The notes below the pieces were generated by a model. That model was given only the letters and a program-made list of their open reading frames with translations. It searched no databases and had not been told where the DNA came from. A stretch of 64,000 nt of DNA. Origin: Pachypanchax playfairii. Lineage: Eukaryota > Chordata > Actinopteri > Cyprinodontiformes > Aplocheilidae. The number at the start of each line of letters is the position of its first letter. The stretch's first letter is position 1. Shown here in pieces: positions 12,701 through 23,399 of the stretch. A program made the position numbers and the translations under genes. The stretch spans positions 637,510 to 701,509 of the forward strand of contig SSNP01000147.1 of assembly GCA_006937955.1 (NCBI GenBank), given 5' to 3'.

Positions 12701-15268
12701 TGTCACCCATTTGGAAATGCAGTGCTGAGTTGTGCTGAGACTGGAGGGCTTGAAGAAAAACGAGTCTCACCTTCTTCCAGCAGACCTCTGATCTGTTCCT
12801 CCTTCTCTCTGATGAGCTCCATAGTATCGCTGGAATTTAATCTCGTAGAAAGCTCTTCTCGCAAGCCTTTAATTTCCTGTCGCACATGCATAGTAAAATA
12901 ACATAGTTACAATCTTAATTTCCTCAAAAGTCTTCTTCCAGATCAATTGGATTTGATTTTTTTAAGCGATAAACAATGTACGGTGTAAAATAGCCAGTAT
13001 TTAGGTTACCTTCTTGGCTATATCTCTCTCTTTGCAGGCCAGCTGAGCCTTTCTTTCTGCATCTGCTATGCGCTGTGTGAACTCATCCTTTAATGACTGC
13101 ACAGTGGAGCTCTCTTCCTTCAAACTGATCAGTTCACTGTAGGATGAACGGGGTCATCAGTTTTCATCAGAAATGAATACATGTCTTCTACTAAAAGTTG
13201 TGCAGATGTTTTTAAAACCCATGTACATCAACAAAAGCAGCTGTGTAGTTACCAATCCCTGTAAAAACTTTGGGAGCAAAGTGTGTGAGATGGAAACTCA
13301 CTCCTTCAAATTGTCACACTCCTCCTCTAACTTGGCCTTGTCTTTGCTAACCATCAGCAGCTGAGACTCTCGCTTCTCAAGACGGCTTGACAGATCATCA
13401 ATGACCTGCAACACGTTCATTTAACGGCTTTAGTGAAAATACAGAACATACTGCAGTTGTAAAGTAACAGTTTTGTGCTTAAAATACACAAGATTGTCTC
13501 GAAGAAGAAGAAACCTGAGGACATCTGATTAAAGTTAACAAATAACCCCAATTTGATCAACTTTTGCTGAATCATAAAAAAATGTGTTAATTCATTAAAA
13601 AAGTATATTTCCCCATAGAGAAGAAACCAAATATATGTGCATAATAACTAATAATATGTGCAATAAATATAAGAGCATAAATAGTTACCTTTTGAAGCTC
13701 CAATAATTGAACAGTTGAGACACTCTTCATCTCTTCTGTGATTGGTGGAAAACTCTTTTCTTCAGCAATGCTGGTGGAATCAAACTGTGTGATATGACTA
13801 TCACATCCCAGTCCTGCCAACTCTTCAGGTTGTTCAATGTTCACGGGTGTGGAACTCCGTCCACTTTCCTCCATCTCGTCTACCGATTGCTCCCTTGCTG
13901 TCTCAATGTATCTCTTTTCCTCTGCCGCCTCTTCCTCCTCCTCTTCTCCAGCATTCTCCACAACTTCAATTTCCTGTTTTGGACATGATGCTGTCAAAGA
14001 AGCAGGGCCTGCAGTGACAGACGCCAAAGTCTGGCTTCCAGGGATCTCATCATCTGAGTTAACCTCGCTGACACTCCGGCTGTCCAGTGACTGCACGCTA
14101 AAAGAATCAATTCGTTCAAATGCGTCTGAGGAGGAACCGCAGCTCTCTGTGAGCTTGGGATAGTCCTCTAGTCGGGGAAAATCTCCACAAGTGGAGGCGG
14201 TGAGGAGCTGGAAAGAGCCCTGCATTAAATGAAGACCAGTTTTGCTCTCACCAGTTTCCTGTCTGGAGCTGGCAGAGCTCTCACTCAACACACTCTCATG
14301 GTCAAGCACTTCAATGTCACTAGTTGTGGAGGTTCCTGAGGAAAAAGCACTGACTGGAGGGGAGGGTGTATCATTTTGACGGCCCTCCACCTTCGAGTCT
14401 TTAGGACCTGGGAGTACTTCCTTGGAGGGATCAGCAGGAGTAATGTTCTGCTCAGAAGTAGAGGGCTCAGTGGAATTTGTTGTAGCCTTCTCTACCTGGT
14501 GTTCAGATGGAATATCTATCTTCTCTGTTTTAGATTCTACAGAAACTGCAGAACCACCGTCTGTTTCTACACAGCTGTCAGCGTTGAAAGGGAGATCGCT
14601 GGAGGAAGAAACTGGAGAAACAGGCTGAAGGAGGATAGTGTCAGTATATGATGATACTGGTGTGGATGTGAGATCCTCAGACTGGCTCTCTACTACTGTC
14701 TGAACCTCAGGACCCATATCAGCAGGTTCTGCTGGCCCTTGATTCTGCTCATCGTTCTGGAACTGAGACCCAGCCGTTTCGGTTTTCTTCTCCTTCTCTT
14801 GAGGTCGCCTCTGAGACTTAGCAGGGGGTACAGACACAACTTTAGTTTTGGTCCCAGTTTGTACATCTCCAGGTGACAGAAAGGCACTGAAAAAGTTTTC
14901 AGATTCATCTACGACAGTACGAGTGACGGGAGTAGTAATAGCCTCTGATGAAGGGGGGGGAGTTGTGGCCTTTTCTTCAGCAGGCGCGTCCCACTGCGTC
15001 ATGCCCCATCCTCCACTTAATGAAAGCTTTCCAGGTAGAGCAACATCTTACAAAAAATATATCATGTCAAATTTTTTGGTAAAGCTTCCTACATTAAATT
15101 GAATATGTTTGCTGTTGATGTAACAAACTTACCATCATAAGGCATTACAACTGTGTCCCCCCATTGGTCCTCTTCCTTGATGTCCAGGACACGGTCAATA
15201 GACTTCTGAGCTGATGTTAAAGCTTGTTTAGCAAAACTAGACAGATGAGAAGCGTTGAACCAACTCAT
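3789..15268 (-). CDS. tmf1: TATA element modulatory factor 1 (TMF1/ARA160), complete, 17 coding exons
   Basis: TMF1 is a Golgi coiled-coil protein that binds Rab6 and tethers vesicles; it was first described as a TATA-element and androgen-receptor-associated factor. Exons: 15133-15268, 13689-15046, 13302-13405, 13010-13136, 12771-12876, 11530-11672, 10133-10299, 8560-8716, 8147-8239, 7866-8022, 6738-6930, 4997-5066, 4825-4917, 4581-4703, 4319-4471, 4098-4223, 3789-3929. Phases join without a break to give 3447 nt, 1148 aa (human about 1093). The start MSWFNASHLSSFAKQAL and the blocks RTVVDESENFFSAFLSP, TSTTSDIEVLDHESV and DAFERIDSFSVQSLDSRSVS match the family. Residues 1-498 are acidic and serine-rich; from about 499 on it is almost all coiled coil, with the conserved C-terminal block YGEKAEEAEELRLDLEDVK. 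The donor of exon 13 (GTTCTA) is weak. Confidence 0.96.
5290..5361 (-). tRNA. tRNA-Arg (anticodon ACG)
   Basis: On the minus strand 72 nt fold as a tRNA. The acceptor arms GGGCCAG and CTGGCTC pair with one G-U, followed by discriminator G. The D arm is TGGCGCAATGGATAACGCG, the anticodon loop is CTACGGA giving anticodon ACG, and the T arm contains GGTTCGACTCC. As I remember it, this is nearly identical to human tRNA-Arg-ACG. One base of the T stem changes a C-G pair to a T-G wobble. TTTTT follows within a few bases and serves as the Pol III terminator. It lies in the tmf1 intron between exons 11 and 12, on the same strand as tmf1. It has the intact A and B boxes needed for transcription, so it is probably a working gene rather than a SINE head. 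Confidence 0.95.
5441..5469 (+). repeat. G-rich tract, potential G-quadruplex
   Basis: Five runs of four or more G separated by single A or T bases on the plus strand, in a tmf1 intron. It lies about 80 bases upstream of the tRNA-Arg gene, on its non-transcribed side. Four or more such runs are enough to form a G-quadruplex in principle; whether it matters here is unknown. Confidence 0.6.
6128..6686 (+). mobile_element. MITE family A, copy 1 (in tmf1 intron 11)
   Basis: About 560 bp beginning TTTAAAGAGGCC and ending near AATGGAAGGGTCTCTT. The same sequence recurs, in both orientations, near 29.1, 31.3, 34.3, 36.5, 38.9 and 48.0 kb of this window. Internal landmarks shared by all copies are GGCTAACAAACTAGCCTAT, AGCCAGCAGCATGCTAG and CACCTGCGTAGTTTGAGAG. 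No coding capacity is visible. This copy lacks the ~80 bp right inverted repeat seen in copies near 31.9 and 37.1 kb. It ends only about 50 bases from the 3' splice boundary of tmf1 exon 11 (6738), so it lies right beside the donor site of that exon. Confidence 0.8.
10343..10366 (+). repeat. (TAG)n microsatellite
   Basis: Seven or eight tandem copies of a trinucleotide in the tmf1 intron next to exon 7. It adjoins a dispersed repeat (about 10340-10400 and 10811-10970) whose tail contains the motif AAAAGGCAGTAGGAAAAAGC, similar to a repeat common in fish, into which the hAT-like MITE at 10404 appears to be inserted. Confidence 0.6.
10404..10810. mobile_element. hAT-like non-autonomous DNA transposon (407 bp)
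   Basis: The ends are imperfect inverted repeats: AAGGGCCCACCCGATAT on the left and, on the opposite strand, TAGGGCCTGACCGATAT on the right. The element is flanked by an 8-bp near-duplication of target DNA (GAAAATAC at 10396-10403, GAAAATAA at 10811-10818; 7 of 8 match). TIRs starting with TAGGG and 8-bp duplications are the hallmark of hAT elements. The interior is rich in CCGATAT-type motifs in both orientations and has no coding frame. It sits in the tmf1 intron between exons 6 and 7. Confidence 0.8.
11804..12448 (-). mobile_element. hAT transposon remnant with partial BED zinc finger (645 bp)
   Basis: The terminal inverted repeats are TAGGGCCGGGACT and AGTCCCGGCCCTA. The flanking 8-bp target duplication is ATAAATAA (11796-11803) and ATAAATAC (12449-12456), 7 of 8 identical. 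Long AT-rich subterminal repeats (TTAATTAA, ACGCGTTAA) lie inside both ends. On the minus strand at 12095-12178 a frame reads HVCKLCSKEF, then YHLNVKH, which keeps the two Cys and two His of a BED-type zinc finger, the DNA-binding head of hAT transposases. A stop codon lies just upstream and the catalytic part is missing, so this is an internally deleted copy. It lies in the tmf1 intron between exons 5 and 6. Confidence 0.88.
12095..12178 (-). pseudogene. fragment of a hAT transposase BED zinc finger
   Basis: Twenty-eight codons with the C-x2-C ... H-x4-H pattern of a BED finger. They lie inside the hAT remnant, without a start codon and with a stop immediately upstream in frame. The fragment cannot make a transposase. 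It is useful as family evidence for the element that contains it. Confidence 0.75.
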
Positions 15269-16539
15269 TCTGAAGCTAGCTAGTTAGCAACACGATTTGT
15301 TGACTTTAAAACTGCTTCGTTGTTAAAAAACATACATGGTATTAACCAGTCTCGGCATTTTTTGTTATTAGTCAACGCTAACCTGTTGCCACGTGACAAC
15401 ACTGACTCTGTCTTTTAAAGCATTGTAGACATTTAGTTTCTACAAAACTAGTTTAAACAGCTTTAGGTTGTCGTTTAGCCAACGCACAACGTTGTTGTAG
15501 TTTTCAACAGAGAAAAATAGCCAAATAAAGATGCTCACTACAAATTCTGTTGTGAATAAAGATGTTTCGGTAATATCACGTCAAATTCTGCCACCGCTGT
15601 CAAATTAAACGAATCATCTGGTTTATTCCGAGGTTTTAACGACTCTATTGCTCGGCCGTCATCGTTTGTTTTGGTCGCTCTCGCCTCATAGCACAGCTAA
15701 CGTTAGCCTGCTCACTATTTCCTTTCCACGTAGCACAATGACGTCATGATCCGGTGTTACCTTCATTTGATGTAGGAAATTCGGAAATTCTAAACTTTGG
15801 ATTAAAAAAATGACGTTTTTTTCGTGTGGGATGGGGTGGAGCTTTAATTATTTTTTTAAATACTGTCTTCGACGTGTTTTTAGTTAAAAAATAAATAAAT
15901 AAATAAATGTAAACAAATATATTTCTATAGATTGTATCTGCCATTTCCGATGCACTTAAAGGTAACATACATCGACAAACACTGACGTCTTAGAAAAAAA
16001 CAATCACGAACTTTTAATAAATTAATATAGGAAATAATAACATTGGTTTGATGTTCATTGTTCGATGCAGTCATGCAAAACATAGTTTTCTTCATTTCAA
16101 AAACAAACTTTAAATATATTTTAATGATATAAGCTCATACTAAAACAAGGATGAAAACAAAGTGGATCTGACTCAAACGTTCTCAGACTTATAATGGACT
16201 CTGACACCTCCTTAGCTAACATAAAAATAAATAACACATTTTTAAAAAGCATTTTATTCTAATTACCACATAGTTTCAGCAGCCATACAAACAAAAAAAT
16301 GCACTGAAATAAATAAATATGCAACAATCTGAACATGTTTATCATAAGCTTGAGATGAGAACCCTTTGTTTGTCTTACTGTTTGAACAAAATATACATGG
16401 GACACTTACACAAATAATCATTAAAATATAAGTTTTAACCTGTAGGTTTAAGTGCAAAATGTTCATTTTTTCAATAACTACTATACAAATAATATTTGAC
16501 AATTTGATTGAATGTGCAGTGAAGTGTTTTGTTTTTCTT
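15269..16539. other. tmf1 promoter/5'UTR and uba3 3'UTR
   Basis: The 1.27 kb between tmf1 and uba3. The part near 15300-15750 should hold the tmf1 5'UTR and promoter. The part near 16240-16539 should hold the uba3 3'UTR: an AATAAA signal on the minus strand lies at 16253-16258, about 285 bases after the uba3 stop. A short (AAAT)n run lies at 15889-15908. I see no other gene. Confidence 0.5.
15739..15746. promoter_or_regulatory. full palindromic CRE (TGACGTCA) upstream of tmf1
   Basis: A perfect 8-bp cAMP-response element, TGACGTCA, lies about 470 bases upstream of the tmf1 start codon. It sits in a locally less AT-rich stretch that also holds a CCGGTG motif. CREB/ATF proteins bind this palindrome in many housekeeping promoters. 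Its position fits the tmf1 promoter, but the transcription start is not known. Confidence 0.5.
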
Positions 16540-19500
16540 TTATGGATTGTTGAAGTGCTTGAGTTTGTCTGAGGTAAAGCAAAGTCTGAACAGCATGGTT
16601 TGAGGTGTGGTGACATCTGCTACAGCCAGTTCCTGTCCGTCTGTCAGCCCCAACTCTGGAAAAAACATGTTCAAAACATGACTGAATAAATACATTCAAA
16701 ATGTTTTACTTTGGCTATTTACAAGTCTACAACGTGACACAGATATTTAATCAATAAAGTACCTCACCTTTCAGGGTTTTGGAAAGATTTGGCCGTGTCC
16801 TCTGTTCAATTGATGTAATAGACTGCAAATATAAAGTTTTGCTCTTTCCATCAATTGTTGCTGTTAAAGCAGGGGATTTCATTTGTCTGAAAATAAAAAA
16901 AAACACGTTATTTAAAAAAACACCACACTAAATATGTAAGCAGGCTGGTAATGATAGACTAATAAAAGGTCTTCAAACATACACAGAGGCACTCTCAGTC
17001 AGGTAATCCAACACCTCCTGAAGTTTGGAAGAGGGAGAAAAGTGCAGATCCTGAGGTACTTGGCTGCAAGCTGAACAGTTTTCCTACACCAGGAAGACAA
17101 ACAGCTGTCAGTCACCCAAAACAATAAAACACTATCCCTGTAACAAGAAGAGCTCGGAGGTTGGAATCCAGGAACAAACCTTCCGTTCTGCCTCAAAAGT
17201 GTAGGTGTACAGACCATCAACATCGTTGAACACCATGTAGTTACTTAGGGGCACATAGGCACTGCATGAAAAAAGTGTTGTGAGAAGGAGAGTTTACAAA
17301 TGTATCTGCTTTGTGTTACAATAAAGGGTTAAAACCCACCTTGTTGCTAATTTAAAAACCTCAGTGGCGCAGGCAGCTGGTTGAAACGAAGCAGAGAGGA
17401 ACAACGACACCCAGGTACATTTATTTAAAAAAATGATTAACTCATAATAAGGAAAAAAGTTCTCAGAATTCTATAAAATAATTTAGCAGCTAAAACTACT
17501 TACCAGCAATGACAGCGTTTGTAGATGCTACTGCAGGAATAATCCTCTTAACAACTCCTGGAACATTCAAAAAGAGTGTTAAAAAAAAATAAGAAGGGGG
17601 TGTGTCCAATGAAGACATTTACAAAATATATAAGTCTGTTACATCGCGTCTACAATTAGAAGTGTAATTGAGACAAGTAAAACACTCACCCTGTGTAAGT
17701 CTGTAAGTAACTCCTGTTACGTTGAACTCAGCTGCCCTTTCTAAAGATCTCTGAAAAACCCACTGGATGTGCTCGGGGTCATCTCCATCCAGGGCTACAC
17801 CATCTAATTAACATTCACACAAATAAAAAACAAATACAAAGTCCTACTTAGCCATTAGATTTTAAAACAGGATGCATAAAGTTAATGTAGCGTAGCTTTT
17901 ACCTCCAAAAGGCATCTCTTTGGGCCACTGCAGTATGCGAACATATTCAATGCAATGTTCTGGTAAACGAGGCATTGATGCTATTGTGCACATGGGGAAG
18001 TTAATCTGTGAGAACAGTAAGGTGTTAGCTGAAAAAAAAAAACAGTTGTATAGAAGTTGGTTTACAGAAGAATGTGCTAACATACCGGGGGAGGGTAGAG
18101 TTCAAGTGTACAGTCAATGCAGGCGGTCATGCCAGGGAGGATAACTCTGGCATTACCTTTAAAGCCTTCAGTTCCACCATCAATCAGTGGAATGACGGAT
18201 GTTTGATCCACTTCACCGTCTTTAAACACCAACAATGATAGCTGCACAAAAAAACAAGCGGTTGCAAATCAGTTATATGACAAATAAAAACGAACCAGTA
18301 AAATCAAACAACTTACCAGCATCCCATTCATCCACCTCCTGGCAACTATGGAGTCAAGTCCACAGACAATTATATGGAATTCTAGATGAAGACAAAAGGT
18401 ACATAATTAATTTTAAATCAGACAAATTATTCTAAACAACCGAAACAAAGAGGGAAACAAAAACTGCTGATGCTAAATCACAATTATATAGTGTCATTAA
18501 AATCCCTCGAAACACCTATTAGAGAGTGAGAATGGTTTTCTAAGCTGCTCCTGGTTTCTTCTTCCTCACTTGTAAGTTTCTTTTAAATAGAAGGAGTGCT
18601 GACAACTGCCGTAGATGAAAGATTTTGCATGTTTAAACAAAAAGTGTTCTTCAAGATACTTACGTCTGTAGAAACTTTCATCTAAATCTTGAATTTTCTT
18701 AAAATGCCTGAATAAAATATTAAGGGAAAATGTGTTTTTTTTATCATTTGTTTATTTCCTTTGAATCCTTCATTTGGTTCCTGTCTCAAAACGTTGGGAC
18801 TCTTGTAAACTTATGTACATTGTTTCAAGGGGATAGCATAAAAAAATAATCATAACAAAATATATCTTTCTAATTCACAAGGATACGGTATCACACGGCA
18901 TCCTGGTACGCGGTTGTTGATGAAGTCAGCTGCAACATTTGCTTTGGGACTGCCTACATCTCTTGGCCTTGTGAAAAATACAAATATGTTAAAGTACAAT
19001 TTCCTTTTTCTTACATTAACGTGTTTCTGACACGCTCAGGTCACAAGAAAACACTTAAAAGCATTAGAAATTTGTTTAACCAATCATGGTCAAAATGTAT
19101 GTTGTTTGAGACAACCAGAAATATGAAACACAACACAGCTCTTTGTTTATATCTTACATGGACAATAAAAAGCATTTACAAGCCCATGTTTTCACTAATA
19201 AAACAGTGAAACACTCTATAGCTGGTGGTTGTAGCAACACAGCTTCATTAACGTTTGTCCATAAATCAGACCCAGAGAAGGATTCTGATCTGTAGAAAGA
19301 ATTCATCTATTTAGCCAAGCGTGAATTAAACACATTCTCATGCAGCAGAACCATGAGTTAAACATCAGATATCCTCTCTGTGAACAACACGACCTGTAAT
19401 CAAATACTGCACAGAAAAAAAAGCTGTGAAATGCGCGAAGAATGATCTTTTCACGTGTGTGAATGGGTGAATGACAGACTGTAGTGTGAAGCGCTTTGGG

Positions 19501-21523
19501 GGTCGTAGGACCTGAGTAAAGCGCTATACAAGTACACACCATTTACCATTTTTGCCATTTTCTGAATGTCAAACTCTCAATATGCAGTCTGAGAAATATG
19601 TTAAGGTTATAAGTAAAAAGTGGCGGGAGTTGGAAATGAGCTGCAGCTGTCAGATCAACAGGATCTTTTTGTGCGCTCTGAAACAAGCTGCTGTCCAGAG
19701 GACGAGTCATGGACATTACTTTATTCAGAGCTGTCACCACAAAAACATATACTTGGGCATGTCTACAATTCATAATATTTAAAATCAATAAAAAGCAGAT
19801 AATCAGAGAGAGAAATATAGTTTCATTGGATGCACATTGGATTTTGGTCTCTTTTCTTTTCTTCTGCTCCTGTCTGGCAATTTGTCCATAATGTGTTTGT
19901 ATCCATGGTGACACTGAGACTGACTTTGTTTGATCAGCAGAACTTGAAGCCTGTGGATCCAATTTTAACTCAAACAAATACGAAACCAGTTCTCTTCACA
20001 TCGTTTCTTCTCCAGAGTCAGTTTCTCTTTCAGAAAGAAACAAACACTCAGAAATGACAGAGTCTTGATCTGATTCTCCATTTTTTGCCATAGTAACCGC
20101 TTTGTTTACATCTCCTGTTCTTGTGTTTCATCACTTCTAGTAAACGCACCTTCCTCAAAACTGTTCAGCAATATTCCATAAATATGCATATTTGATATTT
20201 ATTCATACTATATTACTGGAAATCTGAGCATCTTGATTTGTGGAAAAGTGGCTACTCGGCACAAATGTTATACTGATTGACATGAAGTAGTAAAATAACA
20301 TAAAAATCACAGAGACACTTTGAGTGATAAAAGCTGTCAGAATTGACATCTCACATACTGACCTGAAGAGGAACTGACGATTCAAGTTGGAGACATCAAT
20401 GGTATCCATGTCAACTACATCAATGTTTCGAAAGCCAGATAAAGCCTGAGAGGCAGAAAGCAGAAAGAAAACTGAGTGTTGGCTTTAAACTGATATTTAG
20501 ACTGTGGAAAATGTAGAGAGAGTACCAGGTCTTTCAGCAGCTCACAACCCAGTCCACCAGCGCCAATGACCAGGATTTTGCAAGTCTCTAACAAAAACTG
20601 CAAACACTGTCAAACACAAATATACAAAGATATCAAAAAATGCAAACCTGAACAAGAGGGACGATGTAAGCCTCTGCTTCAACTGTTTTACCTCTGTACT
20701 GGGCTCAAAGTCAGGATGTGTAAATGGTCCAGATCTCTCCAGGAACTTTTTGACATGGTTCCACCGGCCTTCCCATTCACAGCTGCCTCCATCCACCAAC
20801 ATCCTGAAGATGATAGGTAAGTTTAGAATAACAAAACCATTTCTGACAGGCTAAATGAAAAACAACATAAAGCAAGTTATGACACAAAGCCTCCACGTTC
20901 TCATTCAAATAATCAAAGACCGAAAAGTCACACATTAGCCATTGATCACATATGCTCATGCAATTCAGGGAGTTCAATACTAGTGTATAAACACTAATTT
21001 GTTCGATATCTGCCCTAAATCCAAAGATCTGTTAAATGTGACGCAATGTTTATTAAAATATACAATCTGGCAGGTTTTTGATCCTGGTTATGTCTTCTTC
21101 CTGGACAGCTCCCGAGTTACACTACAGGTTTATTAGCCTTCCATATATCGCTAATATAAACGTGAAAAAATGTCCTATGACTGAGCACATATTCATTGTT
21201 TTAAAACGTTAGTTACTTTCATCAAACTAGTTTCAATACCACCCTTTAAACTGGTATCTTTTATTTACAAGCAGCTCAGTGCTACTAGTTAACGTCCACC
21301 TTCTTCCTGACTATCAACCTCAAACTTTCCGCCAGTTCTACCAATTGATCACTAACGGTTGAGTCAGCTCCACTACTCTGCTTCTTTTCTTCTCCCTACA
21401 AAGACAAGATAAAAGAAGGTCGATTCAAGCTATGCTCTTATGGGGTAGCAAGATTTGAAAGCATTTTCGGAGTTTCTTGCTTGCTTCTTCGGCAGTTACT
21501 TACGGCTCGTCCATATCCGCCAT
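16540..21523 (-). CDS. uba3: UBA3, catalytic subunit of the NEDD8-activating enzyme, complete, 17 coding exons
   Basis: UBA3 pairs with NAE1 to adenylate NEDD8, form a thioester and pass it to UBC12, which starts cullin neddylation. Exons: 21504-21523, 21357-21395, 20692-20803, 20526-20606, 20363-20445, 18887-18967, 18664-18707, 18317-18381, 18086-18241, 17903-18005, 17690-17803, 17504-17557, 17340-17376, 17180-17261, 16983-17083, 16768-16886, 16540-16655. They join in phase to 1407 nt, 468 aa (human 463). Visible features: nucleotide-binding VIGAGGLGCELL (about 69-80), DMDTIDVSNLNRQFLFR, catalytic Cys233 in NFPMCTIASMPRLPEHC, and zinc cysteines C216/C219 and C360/C363. The C-terminal ubiquitin-fold domain that binds UBC12 runs from about 375. 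Start MADMDEP is followed by basic KKRSR. The C-terminus has nine extra residues (DKLKHFNNP) compared with the human protein as I remember it. Confidence 0.96.
19453..19553 (+). repeat. SINE/LINE 3' tail fragment in uba3 intron
   Basis: Contains GAAGCGCTTTGGGGGTCG and AAAGCGCTATACAAGTAC. These match the tail of the tRNA-derived SINE at 39067 and the fragment at 44505. Only the tail is present, lying in the large uba3 intron between exons 5 and 6. The rest of that intron (about 18970-20360) shows no other recognisable element. Confidence 0.6.
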
Positions 21524-22755
21524 ATTTGAGTCACTTCAAGTCCCCATGTTGGCAGTGGTAAACATGAAATCTACAGGGTAAACACTGGTAAATGTACAAA
21601 AGCAGACACGTTATTTAAAAATATTAATATGGCAATTTCTATATGCAAAACGTTTTCGTACAAAAAAGAGGTTCAGCGTTCTTATATCAATCTCGTGTGA
21701 GTAAAAGTTTGATATTCCTATTGTCATGAAAGCAGCATAAGCGCAATCATGAAGAGTGTAATTACAACAAACATGCAACAGATGGCAGTATTTACCATCT
21801 GTATCAGTCTGAACAAAAGCTAGAGAGCGCAAATTCCCCAGTGTTTCCACAAGCAGTTCTTTATTAAATCTTTAAAAGATGTTTAAGATGTTTTGAAAGT
21901 GAACATCAGCTGTAAAAAGAGCTGTCTGATCTAAAGCAGAACAATCTTCAAGGCCTCAAAAGGATATTTTTTAAATCTATATCTATCTAAATCTTGAGCT
22001 GGTAGAGGTGCTGTCTGCTAATATTGATTTGGTTTATTTCTTCTGTTAAACTGGTATATTTTAAAGAAATATGATCGTTTTTACTGCGATGTGTATGTGT
22101 TTTGCACATTCAAAAATATGGTAGATAGTATTGTTAATGCAGTCCTGATAAATATCTTTACAAACTGATTTATGTTAGACTTTATTGAAAGATCCTGTGG
22201 TTTGTGATATCAAATAAAAGTTTCTTTCAGTTTTTGGAAAGAAAATGGAAACCGTAGGCTGCAAAAATATAAAATGCAATGTTTTTTCCTTAAAGAATTT
22301 CAGTTTTTACTCTTCTTTAATTTGTAATAATTTACTTATGTTCATTTTAGAATTTTAAAACACTGGATGTTCATCTAAGAATCACCTTCTGAAAACCTCA
22401 GTTTTACCTGCCCTGTGTTCATGGACAAGTAGCTAGTGCCACTGCACAAAGACAGCTTTTCAGGAGGAGTATTGGAAAAATAAATATCAAGAAACGTTAG
22501 CATGAAGGTTGCAAGTGTAAATCCATATATTTGATGTGTTTTTGAAATCATGGATGAAGGTGTAAAGCAGAAAATGTAAAACCTGCTAAGCAGTAGGAGG
22601 GTTTGAAGCGTTTGAAATTGAGTTATGTAAAACAGGAAAACACTCCACATGACCTTCAAGAATAAAGCAAACAGGCTGTGAACACTGTGGACACTGTTTC
22701 CTTCTTCATGGAAGATAATTGTTTTTTTTTTTGTCTTATATTAGTTTTAATAAGT
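21524..22755. other. uba3 5' flank and unannotated intergenic DNA
   Basis: The sequence upstream of the uba3 start codon. The first tens of bases should hold its 5'UTR and promoter; I see no TATA box. From about 21600 the DNA is AT-rich, with no conserved reading frame or repeat that I recognise. In human the next gene in this direction is, from memory, ARL6IP5; I searched the translated frames for its product and did not find it. Confidence 0.4.
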
Positions 22756-22758
22756 ACG

Positions 22759-22985
22759 TTAAAGCATGTTAGGACTGGTGCCTTGCCACAAGGTCCTGGG
22801 TTTAACTCCTGAGTTGCATGTTCTTCCTGTACATGTGTGGGCCCCATACCACAGTATAAAATTAGCCTTAAGTGTGAGTGTGTGAACGATGTGTGTCTCT
22901 TTGTGGCTCTGTGATGCACCTGGTGATCTGTCCAGGTATAACCTCACGTCTCACACGATAACAGCTGGAGATAGACACCATCCAT
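22759..22985 (+). repeat. degenerate copy of a common teleost interspersed repeat
   Basis: The order of motifs GGTCCTGGGTTTAACTCC, GTTGCATGTTCTTCCTGT, TGTGTGTCTCTTTGTGGCTC and ACCTGGTGATCTGTCCAGG matches a dispersed repeat that I know from many fish genomes. In intact copies the last part reads like TGGACTGGCGACCTGTCCAG. This copy has drifted. No coding potential is seen. Confidence 0.5.
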
Positions 22986-23399
22986 CTGTGATGGGTTTCT
23001 GAAGGAATCACTAAAAACTGAAAATTTTAAGATGTTGTGTTATTTCCAACTGTGATTATTTCAGAGAAAAACATTAGATAAAAGAGCCAGAAACAGATAT
23101 CTAAAATCACAGATGAGAGGACAGCAAAAAAAATGTCATTAAAAGATAGACGCGATCTGCCTTGACTCGTCTGATACTCCATCATGTGCTTTTGTTTAAC
23201 GAGCACTTTTAATTTCCCTTCCCTATCTGAAATCAGGATTTATTAACTTACAAAAACATTATTTTGAACAATACATAGTTCCAATATTATAAAGATTACA
23301 AATAAACCCAATTAGGGACAAAATGTATGAAATTTATAACAAAATCTATCATTTAAAAGCAAGTCTCCTTGAACAAGAACAAGTCAAAGTAAAACAGAT

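Noticed and set aside
13587..13688. Extension of tmf1 exon 2 to the stop at 13587
   Set aside because: The sequence after AAAAG at 13689 loses family similarity and begins with a GTAACT donor. The next exon continues the TMF1 sequence in phase.
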